DNA from: Septoria linicola
Taxonomy: Eukaryota; Ascomycota; Dothideomycetes; Mycosphaerellales; Mycosphaerellaceae
Length of the DNA stretch: 64,000 nt
Direction of reading: 5' to 3'
Assembly: GCA_024114885.1 (NCBI GenBank)
Contig: CP099418.1
Location: 3,782,001 to 3,846,000 of the forward strand
Part shown: positions 43,591 to 56,102 of the stretch, one piece after another
How positions within the stretch are numbered: position 1 is the stretch's first letter
Layout of the letters: each line of letters opens with the position of its first letter
Translations under genes and position numbers: made by a program
The notes under the pieces: model-generated
What the model was told of the DNA's origin: nothing
The model's input: the letters and a program-made list of their open reading frames with translations, nothing else
The model's database searches: none

Positions 43591-46272
43591 TTTGGAATAG
43601 CTGCTGCGATCTCGTCGAGCCGCAGAGTCGATATTGTTGGCCAGGTTGGTGGTGAGGTGGAGAGGTTACGCGCAGGCGAGTCGAGCAGAGCAGAATATGT
43701 AGATTCAGATGATGTCGGAGAGTCCAGCTGCCCGGTGAGTGCGGCGATGGTCGCGTGTAGAGTGTTCAGCAAGTGCGACAATGGGGGCGCGGAGAGCCAA
43801 GAGCAGATCAACGGTCGTCGAAGTGAGTGAGTGGCGTAGTGTGCACAGCACAGTACAGCAGCTACAGCGTGTGTAGGGTGAGTGCAGCGTTGACCAGGTC
43901 GTGGCACACAGCGAGTGGGTGCGAACGATTGTGACTGCCACAAGCCGGAAAGGTGAAGAGGATAATGATGAAGACGACGAGTAGTAGTTGAAGAAGACGG
44001 TGACAGGTAGTGCAGATGCGAAGCACCACAATATGATTGATCGGCGAGGGACTGCCACGGGAGTGGGTGCCGGGGACTGTAACTGCGGATCACGGACTGG
44101 CGAGAGTCGAGATGCTGTATGGGGAGAAGCGTGCTCACGCTTTGTCAAGGTCTGGACGTGAGGGAGAGGGTCAGAAAAGACAAAACTGCGCGCGCCGCCA
44201 GAAAGCTACCTTTTGCGAGACGACATGGACTTCGTTGGGTGCACGAAAGACGCCGCCCGTCGCACCCCGTCGAGCTCGGCGAGGCCCCAGCAGCAGCCTC
44301 ACATGCGCGGCCGATATCTGTGCATGGCAGGGGCTGTCGTCGACGCATCTGATCGCAAAAGCTAAGTTACTGGTCGTCTTCATCCTTGCTGCAATGTCGT
44401 CGACTAGCTCACCCCTGTACGCTACTGTTTCATCCCCCTCCGACAAATCAGAGCGACTGCGTTCCTGCCAAGTCTGGTGCACATGTTGCATTAGCGGACC
44501 ACCAAGTGCGACCCGAAATACTCCAGACAAACTCTGCTTGCCAGGCACACCCGTGATGGCTGATTCAGGTACCGTGTCCGTTGCGCGGCGCCGCTTGGTC
44601 ATGAACGCTACGAGAACAGGTCAAGCTTGCTGGCCGGAGAGGAGAGTCTGTCTCATGAGTTGCGATGATGCCTGCATTAATCGACGTTGCACAAGATGCC
44701 AGCGGAAGCTGATTACTGCGGGTCTCTCGCCGGCGCTCTCACGCAATGCTTCGCACGGTTGCGTGCATCCTGACTTCCCCGCCGTCTGTTCGCCGCGGTC
44801 GTGGCCCAGGGTGTGCTTTAGCTGGCACGCCGTCGTCGTTTGGGCTCACTTGCAGAGCAAGCGTGCTCGCACCGGACTCTTGCCGCACCACGCCGACCAA
44901 GTGCTGGCCTGGCAAAAAAAGCCAGCGTGCCGCAAGTGGACTAGATGAGAGTCTGGGACAAGATCTGCAAAAGGGGCCCCGGTAGCGTTGTTGGTGATGG
45001 CACTTGACGAAGTAGAGTTAAGCGTGGTGCACATGAGGCGTTCTTTGCGCGAAGCATTTTGTGTCTCGGCGACGATCTCGGCACTGCGTCTAACCCGATG
45101 CAGAGCTGCACAGCGCGCATCTCGAGCTCAAGCTGTACTCCTGAATCCTGACACAGACATTGCCGACTCTGCTAGCGTACGATTGATCGGCAGAAATCGA
45201 CTGCGCCGTATCCTGTGATGAGAGCAGGTGTTTTGACATGGCCCATTTGGCATCTTGTCCCCCACAAGCCCACGGATACGGATAGCAGCCCATATGGCAG
45301 TCAAACGTCAAACGTCTGCACTGGCTGCACACACTGCCGTGAGGCTGCTGGTTGCTACCATGGATCTGCCGCTGCGTCCCTGCCAGACGCGACGGTGCTG
45401 GTCGGACGCGGCAAGTTGCCTTGTGTCAGTGGCACCGACGAGCAACAACGGATCTGACTGCTACTGCACACGCTGCCAGCTACTACTGCACAACCAGCCG
45501 CGTGGGTAGCAGAGGGCATGAGTAGGAATCTCGTTCCTCTGCCGGCACCCGGGTTACCACGCTCACACCAATCCACTGTAAAGTTTCGATTGCAGTCTCC
45601 ATTTGCCACCCCCGTCGCGCAGACGCATATGCGGTACTATAGCTGTGGCGCCTGAGTCGCTTGATGTCAGTCCTCGGCTGCCCAAGACGGCTAAGGTTTG
45701 AACGTAGTGGTGATCGTTCGGACCTTGTCGCAGGATACATCAGAAGAGGGCGAGCGCGCATCAATAATGTGATCAATCTGGCTTTGCTCAGGAGGCATGG
45801 TCGCGAGTCTAACGACGTTCTTAGCAGACGACGCTGTCCCTTTTAACAGGCCAATGTCGCCAAAAATGGGCGTAAAGTGCACGGTCGTCAGTGGCTAGTG
45901 AGGACATCCTAGAGGCCCGCTCCTCCAATGGTGCGTCTGGTTCACTCATCTGTCACGTCTTTCTGCTGCTGGTCCGTCTACGTCGTTGTCGGCACCTGTC
46001 CGCTCGCTACACAGATCCGTGACCTCCCCTGTTCTCAATCAACGCACCCCAGTCTGCCTGGATCGCAGGCCTTTGCATTCACTCATCAACATCATCAGCA
46101 TCATTCCGTTCACATTGCCACCGAACTCGGATTCACATCTCGTTGCCGTTTGCTGTGTGGAATCCTTTTGTTGGTCAACGACCCTACATATTTGATCACG
46201 ACGCCACGTTGTTTCCTGGACTTACGAGCCCTTTTCTGGACATGAAGTGGTGCGAGTACACCCTACTATAAT
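43591..46272. other. 2.7-kb divergent intergenic region
   Basis: Between the ABCG gene (minus) and the NifS-like gene (plus). The longest frame, 303 codons at 44037-44948 (+), is rich in Cys, Arg and Ser without domain pattern and overlaps a 143-codon minus frame, so I treat it as chance. Transcription start regions of both genes must lie here. No repeats or mobile-element sequence recognised. Confidence 0.5.
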
Positions 46273-48518
46273 ATGTCTGGCGCGAGGGAATCGACAATGG
46301 ACATAGAACGACACATTCTTGATGCCGTGTCAACTGGTTCAGACTCCGGATCGCAGCGACACCTCGAAACCGCGAGTACCGTTTCGCAGCAAAAGTCGCC
46401 GTTGACTTCGCACTTCACACCTAGCCACCACAATGCGAACTCATCCGCGGAGGATGTGTCGACAACGAGCGATTCTGGCAATGAGCGTGACTACCAGACG
46501 GACTTTACCACGCCCGAATCTTCGGAGTCGTGTGCTGAGGACATGCAGCCAGACGATGTGGAAGACTTCAGAGACCGAGAATATCCCCAATTAAAGGGAA
46601 AGACATATCTCGATCATGGAGGCACAACTGTAAGTGCTTTGTATCCATCGCCCTCTCCTCAGTCAAGTATCTTGCTAATTGCGTTGACCAGCTTTACGCC
46701 AAGTCGTTGATCGACGACTTCGCAGCGGACATGGTTTCCAACCTCTATGGTAATCCTCATTCTGCTTCGACTCCCTCTGCTATCGCTGGTCACCGAGTCG
46801 ACACTATACGAGAGCGTGCATTACGATTTTTTAACGCTGATCCCGAGGAATTTGACCTTGTATTCGTTGCTAATGCTACTGCGGCCATTAAGCTCGTGAT
46901 CGATTGCTTCAAGGACCATGCTGCTGCAAGTAACACACCGGTGTGGTACGGATATCACAGAGACTCGCACACATCGCTTGTGGGAGTACGAGAGTCGACC
47001 AAGATGCACCGCTGCTTCACAAGTGACGAAGAAGTGGACATTTGGATCAACAGTGGTGGGCTTGGAGGCCCCCGAGCGAGACAGTTGGGCCTGTTTGCAT
47101 ATCCGGGACAGTCTAACATGACTGGTCGCCGGCTTCCTTTGAGCTGGTGAGTTGATCTGTTGCATGGTCGGATTGAGATCGGTAGTCACTGACGTACCTG
47201 CAGGCCTGGTCGCATTCGGAAATCCTTTCACAAGGCTGTCACGTACACTCTTCTGGACGCTGCTGCTCTCGCCAGTACTGCACCTTTGGATCTGGCCGAC
47301 CCTGCGACTGCGCCAGATTTCGTTGCGCTCTCTTTCTACAAAATTTTCGGCTTTCCTAACATTGGTGCTCTCATCGTAAGGAAGGACTCGGCTCACGTAC
47401 TCGAGAATCGCAAATTCTTTGGAGGCGGCACCGTTGAAATGGTCATTGCCGTCAACGACACATGGCACGCCAAGAAGGATACTTCTATTCACGATCGCTT
47501 GGAAGATGGCACGCTTCCCTTTCATTCGATCTTTGCGCTGGACCACGCGATGAATGTGCATGAGCGCTTGTATGGACCCAATCCCATGAAGTTCATCTCG
47601 CATCACACAGCACAGCTGGGGCGACGGCTATACGATGGTCTGTCGCAGATGAAGCACGCCAACGGTTTGCCGGTGTGCCGAATCTACAAGGACGATAATG
47701 CCGTGTATGGCGACCCGAGTGTGCAAGGCTCGACCGTGGCGTTCAACGTCCAGCACGCTGATGGTAGCTTAGTCGGCTTTGAGGATGTTGAAGAGGCCGC
47801 TGACGAACGCAACATCTACATCCGCAGCGGCTCCCTGTGCAATCCTGGTGGTGTTGCAACCTATCTCAACTGGACACCAGCGGAAATGAAGGCTGCATTT
47901 GCTGCAGGTCATCGTTGCACAAACCCGACACAGGTAATGCTGGGTAAGCCCACGGGCGTGGTTCGTGTCAGCCTTGGCGCAATGAGTACTGCATCCGATG
48001 TCAACATACTACTTCGTTTCGTCGAAGAAGTATATGTGTCAACAAGAGCAGACGAGCGCATCAATACGACCGTGGGTGGATCTCTTACTGGCTTCGATCC
48101 AGCGTCCTCCGGAGGTGCGTGCCAGCCTGGTCAGTTACCCGTCCTCAGCATACCACAAAACCTTGGATCATCAACAACACCTAGCACGGCAGCGAGCAGT
48201 GCTGGCAGCGACAAAGCCTGGGAGGCTGCGGGCGCATCGCTACCGCAGACGTACAGCACTGATCGGCAGCGGGCGCCACCTTTCATACCGGCTGACTACG
48301 TCAAACTACGAAAGCCTTGGGAAGAAGAGATGCGCAAGCAAACTCCCAACTATGCCGCCATGGAAATCAAGGTCCGAGAATTGGAAGACGCTAGCACGTT
48401 TTTGCGAAACCCTACACCCAGCGTGAAGGCTCGGAAGTTTGGCAGAAGCGTGGTCAATCTTCTGAGGACCAAGAGCCACGCTCAGGAAGTGCGCAACGAG
48501 CCATTGCATCCGCGATGA
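46273..48518 (+). CDS. NifS-like aminotransferase class V protein (molybdenum-cofactor-sulfurase type, without MOSC domain)
   Basis: PLP-dependent fold-type I protein related to the N-terminal domain of molybdenum cofactor sulfurase (HxB/MOCOS). Exons 46273-46629, 46692-47146 and 47204-48518 give 708 aa. Residues 1 to about 100 are acidic and Ser/Thr-rich. The core starts at YPQLKGKTYLDHGGTT, then LYGNPHSASTPS, VFVANATAAIKLVID and FAYPGQSNMTGRRLPLSW. The PLP lysine is in DFVALSFYKIFGFPN. The cysteine motif IRSGSLCNPGGVATYL matches the sulfur-accepting site of MoCo sulfurases. After about residue 590 there is a Ser/Pro-rich tail, and no MOSC domain follows. It may supply sulfur in another reaction or be a paralogue of HxB; substrate unknown. 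Confidence 0.9.
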
Positions 48519-50742
48519 GATGGATCGAGCGGCAGCTACTCAGAGGCACACCTTTGGGTGTATCGAACACGTTTTCCGATCACACAGAAGCTGGAACCGC
48601 AACAGCCAAGGGGTTAGGCTACGCGCAGCTTTGAAAGCGACAGAATTTGTTGACAGTTCATGATGCGGATATGGTCATGCGAATCTGGTGTGCTGGGACA
48701 CTACAGGACCTTATCGTTTTTGGGATACGCGCATGGCGTCTATGGATCTTCTGACATTTACGATACCATTGAGGAAAGTGATTTAACATCTTGTTCATAC
48801 GGGGGAAGGACAAAAAAGAGATGCGCATCTTGAAGCGATGTCATCATGTACAGCAGTAGTCAGTCGATAGTGACCAGTAATGCCATTCACCTACAGCAGG
48901 TGTGCATGGCCCAGTGCGGGCTTACAGCAGGATCTAGGAGGTAGCAGTTTCGGCCTCAAGAATGTAGCTTCACGATCACAGTAGTTCTTGCAAAGCAAAC
49001 TCCCAGGGTCAACTTCCAGCAAGTGTCACAACTCCGATCTGTTCGTCACACTCACCTTATTCTAGACGAGAAAAGCATGGGTGAGGGCTCAGATGACAGT
49101 TCCCGTTAACCAGCTGAAGCCATAGCGCTCGCGAGGGCGGCGCTTGTCACTGCCTCTCTCTTCCATAGTACGTGATACATAGATCTCGTCTAGGATATCT
49201 TCCGGGTTGCAAATCCGACATATTGCAACAAACCGGGTTCTTGGGTCGCGATGACAAGAGACAGGCAAGGTGGTGGAGATGGCAAGTTACACAGGCATTA
49301 GTGGCGTCGTCTGTCAGAGCTCCACCGCAATCATCCTGGGACGTGCATGTCTACGACAGCCGAAATCCGCGACCCACTGCTGGGCTCGCTACGTTTCATT
49401 AGCGAGATCGTTTTGATAAATTCGTGCATGTACCTGTAGTATTAATTCGTCTCGATGTGGCACATCATGGCCACTCATCCGTTCTCGTTTGTTGCTCACG
49501 ATCAGTACTTCGATCAGTACTTCTTGGGACTGCTCAAAAAGCCCTACATCCCAAACCAACCCTTCCCGTTGTTTCCAGTATGAAGCACCGAAGCAGGATT
49601 GCTGCAGCAAAGTGAACCAGGCCAAGGACTTCGGCTTGCAGATTGGCCGTACCTTGCTCGCCAACCTTCGGCATCCTGGCAGGCGAGGCAGGCGACTGGC
49701 AGCAGAATAATCTAGTTAGAAATCGGACAACGATCGATCCGACAGATGCGAAGGAGGAGTAGAGTCTGCGAGTTCCCTGATGCATTACTATTCGCGGTTC
49801 TCCAAATCAAGAACATTATTTCCGGACATCTCGGATGCCAGGCGTGACCCTGACACTGGCATGAACTGTTATGCTCTTATTGTGTGCTTGGCCGTCAAAT
49901 TGGCTCGAGCAGCGAGTCAAGATTGTCAACTGCCGGACATGACTGAGCAGTCAAAAATTAATGCAGATCTTGCGATTCGCTGTGAAGAACCTGTGCGATT
50001 GTCATAGAACTGCCTTCTTTTCGGAAGCGCAACCTTGATTGTGTATTTCTCGTAAGCCTACAGATAGACTTCCAGTGTACGAGTTCTCGAGAAGCTGTAC
50101 TGACAGGACAGGCTTGGCCGCGTCCAGCCAGAGGGCAGTAGCTCTTCCTCGCAACGGAGATCCACCTCGATGCTCTCACGGTCTAGTATGTCGCCTCTAT
50201 GTCCCGCCAGTGCCGTCGCGAACTCGGTTCCATTGGAAGCCCGTAAAGCAGGCAACGTGAAAGAATTGGTGGTAGCGCGTGCTTGGAAGTCTCTCCATGT
50301 GTGAGACTATCTCCACACAGCTGTTGGCCCAAATAATGGCTAGTTGCGCAGAAAATGCCTTAGCTGCCGTCTCGCAGGTTGGAGACAGTTACCGTGACAG
50401 CCACTTGTATGTTCGGGATAGACGACTGCCATCGGTTCTTGCACGTAGCTTGAGGGATCTTCACCTCATCATAGAGCTGCGGCAGCCTCCGGCAACATGG
50501 CGAGATTCTATTGTGTATGGCGGAGCTCAAGCCATTGCCCTACTGTTGAGTATACCTCGGGCGTGAGGCAGCAAGTGAGGCTCGTAACTGGAAGTGGCGG
50601 TGTGTGAAGAAACGGCAGCGGTAACTTAAGGCAAGAACGAGGCAGCTGGACTGGACCCTGAAAATTAGCGGGGACTGTTTTCATGAAAAATGTTGTGCAT
50701 CTGTCTCGAAATCACCAATTCTTTCGACCACCATCAATCACC
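48519..50742 (+). other. 2.2-kb gap without a supported gene
   Basis: 3' flank of the NifS-like gene and 5' flank of the importin gene. Only short frames under about 95 codons on either strand (for example 49389-49664 minus and 50279-50566 plus), none with domain patterns or clear splice partners. No tRNA-like structure or transposon ends recognised. Confidence 0.5.
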
Positions 50743-53700
50743 ATGGAGGCCGAAATAGTGACATTGCTCAGTAATCTGACTGAGCCCGACACCAACAAGG
50801 TGAAGAGTGCCACATCACAGCTGAACCAGAACTACTACAAGCGACCAGAGTCGGTGGTAGCACTTCTAAATGTTGTGATTAACCACCCACAGCCAGAACT
50901 CCGACAGCTGGCTTCGGTCGAGGTCCGCAAGCTGGTGGTCAAGCACTGGGCAGCGCTGCCAGAAGCCCAAAAGCCACAGCTGCGAGAGCAACTGCTCAAG
51001 AGCACCATTGACGAGCAGCAGCAGCTGGCCCGTCATTCCAAGGCCCGCGTCATTGCTGCCATTGCCAAAGTTGATCTCGAAGATGGCCAGTGGGCGGATC
51101 TGCCAGGCATCCTCCAGCAGGCCGCCACCAGCGACACCGCCCGACACCGCGAGGTCGGCGTGTACATCATCTACACGCTGCTCGAGACCATGCCTGATGT
51201 TTTCCAAGAAAACATGTCTCAGATGCTGTCGCTCTTCAACCGCACGATCCAGGATCCGGAGTCCGTCGATGTTCGTGTCAACACGATGCTGGCCTTGTCC
51301 GAGCTCGCCATGGTGCTCGACACGGAGGAGGATGCCAGCAATCTGAAGAGCTTTCAGAGCACCATTCCACACATGGTGAAGGTCTTGCAGAGCACGATCC
51401 AAGAGGAGGATGAAGAACACACTATGCAGGCGTTTGACGTCTTCAACAAGCTGTTGAGCTACGAGAGTGCGTTCCTGAATGCCCACTTTGGAGAACTGCT
51501 GCAGTTCTTCATGCAAGTGTCCGCAAAGTCGGAGATCGACGACGAGGTCCGCTCGCAGGCCATCTCGTTCCTGATGCAGGCTGTCCGTTACCGAAAGCTC
51601 AAGGTGCAGAGCCTGAAAGTCGGCGAGCACTTGACCAAGATGTGCTTGCAAATCGCAACCGAGCTTGATGAACTTCCAGAAGAGGAGGATGACATTTCAC
51701 CTGCACGATCTGCCCTTGGTCTTCTTGATATCCTCAGCGAGAGTCTGCCACCCAGCCAAGTTGCTGTACCTCTGCTCAAGGCAATTGGGCCATTCGTGCA
51801 AGACAGTCGTCCAGAATACAGACGAGCAGGTATCCTTGCGCTCGGCATGTGTGTCGAGGGCGCACCAGACTTCATTGCCACCCAACTCAAGGAGATCCTT
51901 CCTCTGGTACTCCACCTGCTCGAGGACCCTGCTACCACTGTTCGCAGCGCTGCTTTGAATGGCGTGTCACGTCTGGCAGATGATCTTGCCGAAGACATGG
52001 GCAAGGAGCACGCCAAGCTCATTCCTGCCCTCATCCGCAACTTTGACATGGCTCTGCAGGGCATGCGAAACACGCAGCCAGACAGCAAGGAGCATGACCT
52101 GAACACACACATTGTCAAGGCCAGCGCTATGGCTGTTGACTCGCTGATCGAGGGTCTCGACGCTGAGGACGCTGCCAAGTACATTAACGAGCTTATGCCA
52201 CGCTTTGCAATGCTCCTCGAGCACGATGACCACAAGATTCAGATGGCAGCCGTCAGCGCTATCGGTAGTATCGCTAGCGCATCCGAAAGCGCGTTCCAGC
52301 CATACTTTGAGAAGACGATGCAAACTCTTGGCAAATACATCGACATCAAGAGTAGCGAGGATGAGCTCGAGCTGCGAAGCATGGTCATTGACTCCCTGGG
52401 TAAGGTCGCAAGTGCTGTCGGCCCTGAAGCATTCCAGCAGTTCGTGCGGCCATTGATGCAGGCGAGCGAGGAGGGACTCAACCTTGACAACCAGAGGCTC
52501 AAGGAAACTAGTTTCATCTTGTGGAGCACACTGGCGAGAGTGTACGAAGAGAACTTCGAGCCATTCCTCGAGGGTGTGGTGCAAGCTCTTTTCGCCTGTC
52601 TCGACCAAGAAGAGACCGATTCTGAAGTTCAGCTCGGAGCGGAGGCTTCGGATCTCATTGGCCAGGAAATCACTATCGCTGGTAAGAAGATCAAGGTAGC
52701 AGGTGCCAATGGTCACAACGAAGGCGACGAGATCGATGAGGAGGAGGTCATTCGCGCCATGATGGAGACCGAAGACGATGATGAGGATGATTGGGACGAC
52801 TTGGGCGCAGTGACTGCCGTCGCCATGGAGAAGGAAATCGCTGTGGAAGTCCTTGGTGATGTCCTCACGCACTCCAAGGGCAAGTTCCTGCCATACATGC
52901 AGAAGACGATCGAGACTACTATTCCACTGCTCGAGCACACTTTCGAGGGTGTCCGCAAGAGCGCCATTAGCACTCTTTGGCGCGCATTTGCCTGCTTGTG
53001 GGGACTAGCTGAAGACGATGGCATGCAGAAGTGGCAGCCAGGTCTTCCATTGAAGGTGAAGCCCACTTCCGACCTCGAAAAGCTGGGCGATCTTGTCATG
53101 AAGGGCACGTTGTCCTTGTGGGAAGAAGAGATGGACCGGTAAGTCATTGCTCCCGCTTTACTGACGCTATCAGAAGACCTCTGCTAACAAAATAATAGTG
53201 CTACTGTCACCGAGATCAACCGCAACCTGGCCGCGACGCTCAAGCTATGCGGTCCAGCAGTTCTTGCCCCATCCTCGGGCTCAAGTGCTTCCACTCCACT
53301 GGAACAGATCACTGGTGCCGTCATGCTCATGCTGCAGCGCAGCCACCCATGCCAAAAGGATGAAGACGAGTTCGACGAGCCAGCTCTGGTCGAGGGTGAG
53401 AGTGCCGAATATGACTGGTTGGTGATCGAAACAGCCATGGAGGTCATCACTGCTCTTGCCACGGCGCTCGGCCCACAATTCGGTGAGCTGTGGAAGATCT
53501 TCGAGTCGCCTATTGTCAAGTACTGCTCATCTCAGGAGCGTTTCGAGCGCTCGGCTGCAGTCGGCACCATGGGAGAGTGCATTGAGGCCATGGGCGCTGC
53601 ATGCACACCATACACACCTCGCATGTACAAGCTCTTGCACAAGCGCTTGAGTGATGAAGACCCAGAGGCCAAGAGCAACGCCGCATACGGCATGGGTCTG

Positions 53701-54117
53701 CTCTGTCTCAACAGCACGGACGACAAGGAGACCATTCCCAACTATAACACGATTCTGGCACTCCTTGAGCCACTCCTGCACAGAAACACCAGCGGCAACG
53801 AGTCCGAGGCCCGCCTGCTCGACAACGCCGCAGGATGTGTCAGCCGCATGATCAAGAAATCCCCCGACAGCGTGCCCCTGGCTCAGGTCCTTCCACATCT
53901 TGTCGAGCTTCTGCCTCTGAAGGAGGACTTCCGCGAGAACGAGCCTGTCTTCGAGATGATCATCAGCCTCTACCAGGCTCAGAACCCCGTCATCCAAGGT
54001 CTGACCGACAAATTGTTGCCAGTGTTCGAGCAGGTCCTGCAGCCTCCGGAGGATCAGATCAGTGAAGAGGTGAGGAACAAACTGACCCAGCTGACCCAGT
54101 ATCTTCGTGGTCAGTAA
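50743..54117 (+). CDS. kap123: Importin beta family karyopherin, Kap123/importin-4 type
   Basis: Nuclear import receptor; Kap123 carries ribosomal proteins and histones into the nucleus. Exons 50743-53138 and 53199-54117 give 1,104 aa, the expected length. Start chosen at ATG 50743 (MEAEIVTLLSNL, context ACCATGG); an in-frame ATG at 50683 would add 20 residues that do not look like the family. HEAT repeats run throughout. The N-terminal importin domain reads QLNQNYYKRPESVVALLNVV with QLASVEVRKLVVKHW. An acidic loop (EGDEIDEEEVIRAMMETEDDDEDDWDD) sits before the last third. Kap123 rather than Pse1/Kap121 is judged from the RKLVVKHW block; distinguishing them for certain needs alignment. Confidence 0.92.
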
Positions 54118-54287
54118 GTCGTCGGGCATGGTAACGAGATTTGAATAGAGGCTAGATGGCTTTTTGAGATGAAAATAGCGTGGCATGCAGAGAGATACCC
54201 AAAATTGCTCGAACGTGAATGGAAAATTGCTGTTGCATGAAAACGATCAATGTTTTACATCTTTGTCAACGTTATCCTCGTGAGGTC

Positions 54288-56102
54288 TTATCGTAAAGTC
54301 TCCTTCAGTATTCTAGGTCCACCGCGTCCGTTCAGCGGCCGCTTCCCATTCATGTTCAGCACACCAGCAGTCTCCGGCTGCGCGGCTTGAGAAGCTGTAG
54401 TGCCAACGGTCTCATCAGTCCGGCGTCGCTTCGCAACTGCTCCCGTATCACCATAACGAGCGTATGCATCGTCTGCTTCGCCATCTGCGTCAGCGTCGTG
54501 ACGTGGCGTGGCATCGTCCTCGGCCGCACCAACGACAGTACCAGGATTGGGCGGTGTCTCGTATGAGATGGATGACATCTCGTGATGGGAGTCTCGAGTA
54601 TGGCCGCGTGGCAGCGGTCCACCGACGCTCCATACCGAGCCTGTCATGACCATGTCGTCGCGTAGATCACTCCTAACAGACTCTGCGTATATAGGTTGCT
54701 GGGAAGCTGCTTGCGGTACTCGAGCCAGCCTGGTATTTGCACGAATCGTAGCGCGCCATTTAGATATGAGGTTTTCCACGTTGTAGTCCGCTTCAGCAGC
54801 TGTGGTCGATGAGCCCGAGCTTTTCATTTCCTTCATAACCGCAGACGGGACAGGAATTGTGTTGGGAGGATGACTTAGATATTCTCGCGGCAGCTGACAT
54901 CGCGATAATCGGTCATACTCGGCCTCCAGGTGGCGGTTGTGCTGTTGTAGGCGCTCCACCTCGGATTTCAATTGGCGATTACGCTCTTCGGAGCGTGTGA
55001 AGGATCGGAGAAGCTCGAGCTGCCACGCAGCAGCTCGATCGGCCTCTGTCATGGCTTCCCAATGCTCCCAGGCGCCAGACAGATGACCGTGGTGTCTGAA
55101 AGACACAGAGTCTGGCACAGGATCATGCTTTTGACGTTGGTTAACGCGCTCGTTCAGAAAACGGGCCATGACCTCAAATTGTCTCAACCCAGGAGGACTA
55201 AGTGTCCATGACTCTGGAGAGGGAAACGGCGTGGGACTGAACAGGGAGCCAGGTGGAGGGAGAATGGCAAGACATAGCCCAGCAAAGGATAGGGAGAAGT
55301 AGTCAAAGTCGTCGTACAGCAGCTTGGCCTCGACCTTTTTCGCAGCGGCTTCAAGACTTCCGAGCACCTCACGAAGCGCCATTTCAGCAGCGCGACCCAT
55401 TTCTACCGCTTCCTGGAGCTTCCACATGCCTTCACCTTCATATTCGGGGCGCTGAATCCTGCTTCCAGCGGCATCGCGACGCATGTCTTGCACACGCTGT
55501 GCCTGGCTAGCAGTTCCATGAGGCTGGGGGTGCTCTGAAGTGCCGCGCGAGGGTACACGGGGCGGCAGGTTGTTGATCACGCCAGTGGCCTGCCATTTGG
55601 CCTTGTTGAAGAACGTTGTCGATTCGTGCACATCCTTGGCATTTACTGGCGAGTGAATAGGCGTGTCCTGCCCAGCGCGCGCATTCGAGCTTGCGACATT
55701 GTCCTCTTCGTGCGCATCTGCGCCATGGCCATGACTGTTTTGACGCGAATGGCTGTTGCTCTGACTCCTGATACCCACCCTGCCACTCGTCCTCGGTTGT
55801 CGGCGTGTGATGCCTCCACGTAGTTTCTTGATCTCGTCGACATCATGCACACCGTCGGCTGGCTTGGGGTTTTTGGGTCGGATGTACAAGTCCAGGTGAC
55901 GGCCTAGGCTGGAAGAAGTGAACGCTTGGCCGCAGAATGGACATGAACGGTCCTTGGGCGCATGCGCTGTCTTGGAGCTGCTATTTTGCGCATTGGTCGA
56001 GTTGGGCGTGGAAGCGGATGTCTCGGGCTGCGCATGTTGTTGCTGCTCCTCTTCGTCCTCCTCCGCCGCCGCCGCTGCTGCTGCCGCCGCCGCCGCTGTC
56101 AT
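54288..56102 (-). CDS. Fungal zinc-finger-like protein with polyalanine start
   Basis: 604 aa from the ATG at 56102 (MTAAAA...; A at -3); an upstream in-frame ATG at 56219 would add 39 residues. Begins with a run of eleven alanines coded by GCG/GCA/GCC, then Glu and Gln runs. A zinc-finger-like block (SCPFCGQAFTSSSLGRHLDLYI) has C-x2-C and a following His but lacks an obvious second His, so metal binding is uncertain. The adjacent block IRPKNPKPADGVHDVDEIKKLRGGITRR is the kind conserved in fungal uncharacterised proteins. The middle is helical (KLQEAVEMGRAAEMALREVLGSLEAAA), with a leucine-heptad-like coil ERNRQLKSEVERLQQHNRHLEAEYDRL. The tail is Asp/Ala-rich with a basic VAKRRRTDE patch. A chromatin or transcription role is guesswork. 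Confidence 0.82.
   Translation of the reverse strand: MTAAAAAAAAAAAEEDEEEQQQHAQPETSASTPNSTNAQNSSSKTAHAPKDRSCPFCGQAFTSSSLGRHLDLYIRPKNPKPADGVHDVDEIKKLRGGITRRQPRTSGRVGIRSQSNSHSRQNSHGHGADAHEEDNVASSNARAGQDTPIHSPVNAKDVHESTTFFNKAKWQATGVINNLPPRVPSRGTSEHPQPHGTASQAQRVQDMRRDAAGSRIQRPEYEGEGMWKLQEAVEMGRAAEMALREVLGSLEAAAKKVEAKLLYDDFDYFSLSFAGLCLAILPPPGSLFSPTPFPSPESWTLSPPGLRQFEVMARFLNERVNQRQKHDPVPDSVSFRHHGHLSGAWEHWEAMTEADRAAAWQLELLRSFTRSEERNRQLKSEVERLQQHNRHLEAEYDRLSRCQLPREYLSHPPNTIPVPSAVMKEMKSSGSSTTAAEADYNVENLISKWRATIRANTRLARVPQAASQQPIYAESVRSDLRDDMVMTGSVWSVGGPLPRGHTRDSHHEMSSISYETPPNPGTVVGAAEDDATPRHDADADGEADDAYARYGDTGAVAKRRRTDETVGTTASQAAQPETAGVLNMNGKRPLNGRGGPRILKETLR
56064..56098. repeat. GCC/GCT-type run coding polyalanine
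   Basis: Imperfect trinucleotide run giving eleven alanines on the minus strand near the start of the zinc-finger-like protein. Confidence 0.8.

Noticed and set aside
44037..44948. 303-codon plus-strand frame
   Set aside because: Composition rich in Cys, Arg and Ser, no domain pattern, and overlaps other open frames; the Cys-x2-Cys stretch is not a complete Zn2Cys6 motif.
50683..50742. Earlier in-frame ATG of the importin gene
   Set aside because: The 20 extra residues do not resemble the family N-terminus, and the ATG at 50743 has a much better context.
51967..52938. 323-codon frame antisense to the importin gene
   Set aside because: Shadow of the sense gene produced by its codon bias; the same holds for antisense frames in NPC1 (39521-40429) and NDUFS3 (4436-5233).
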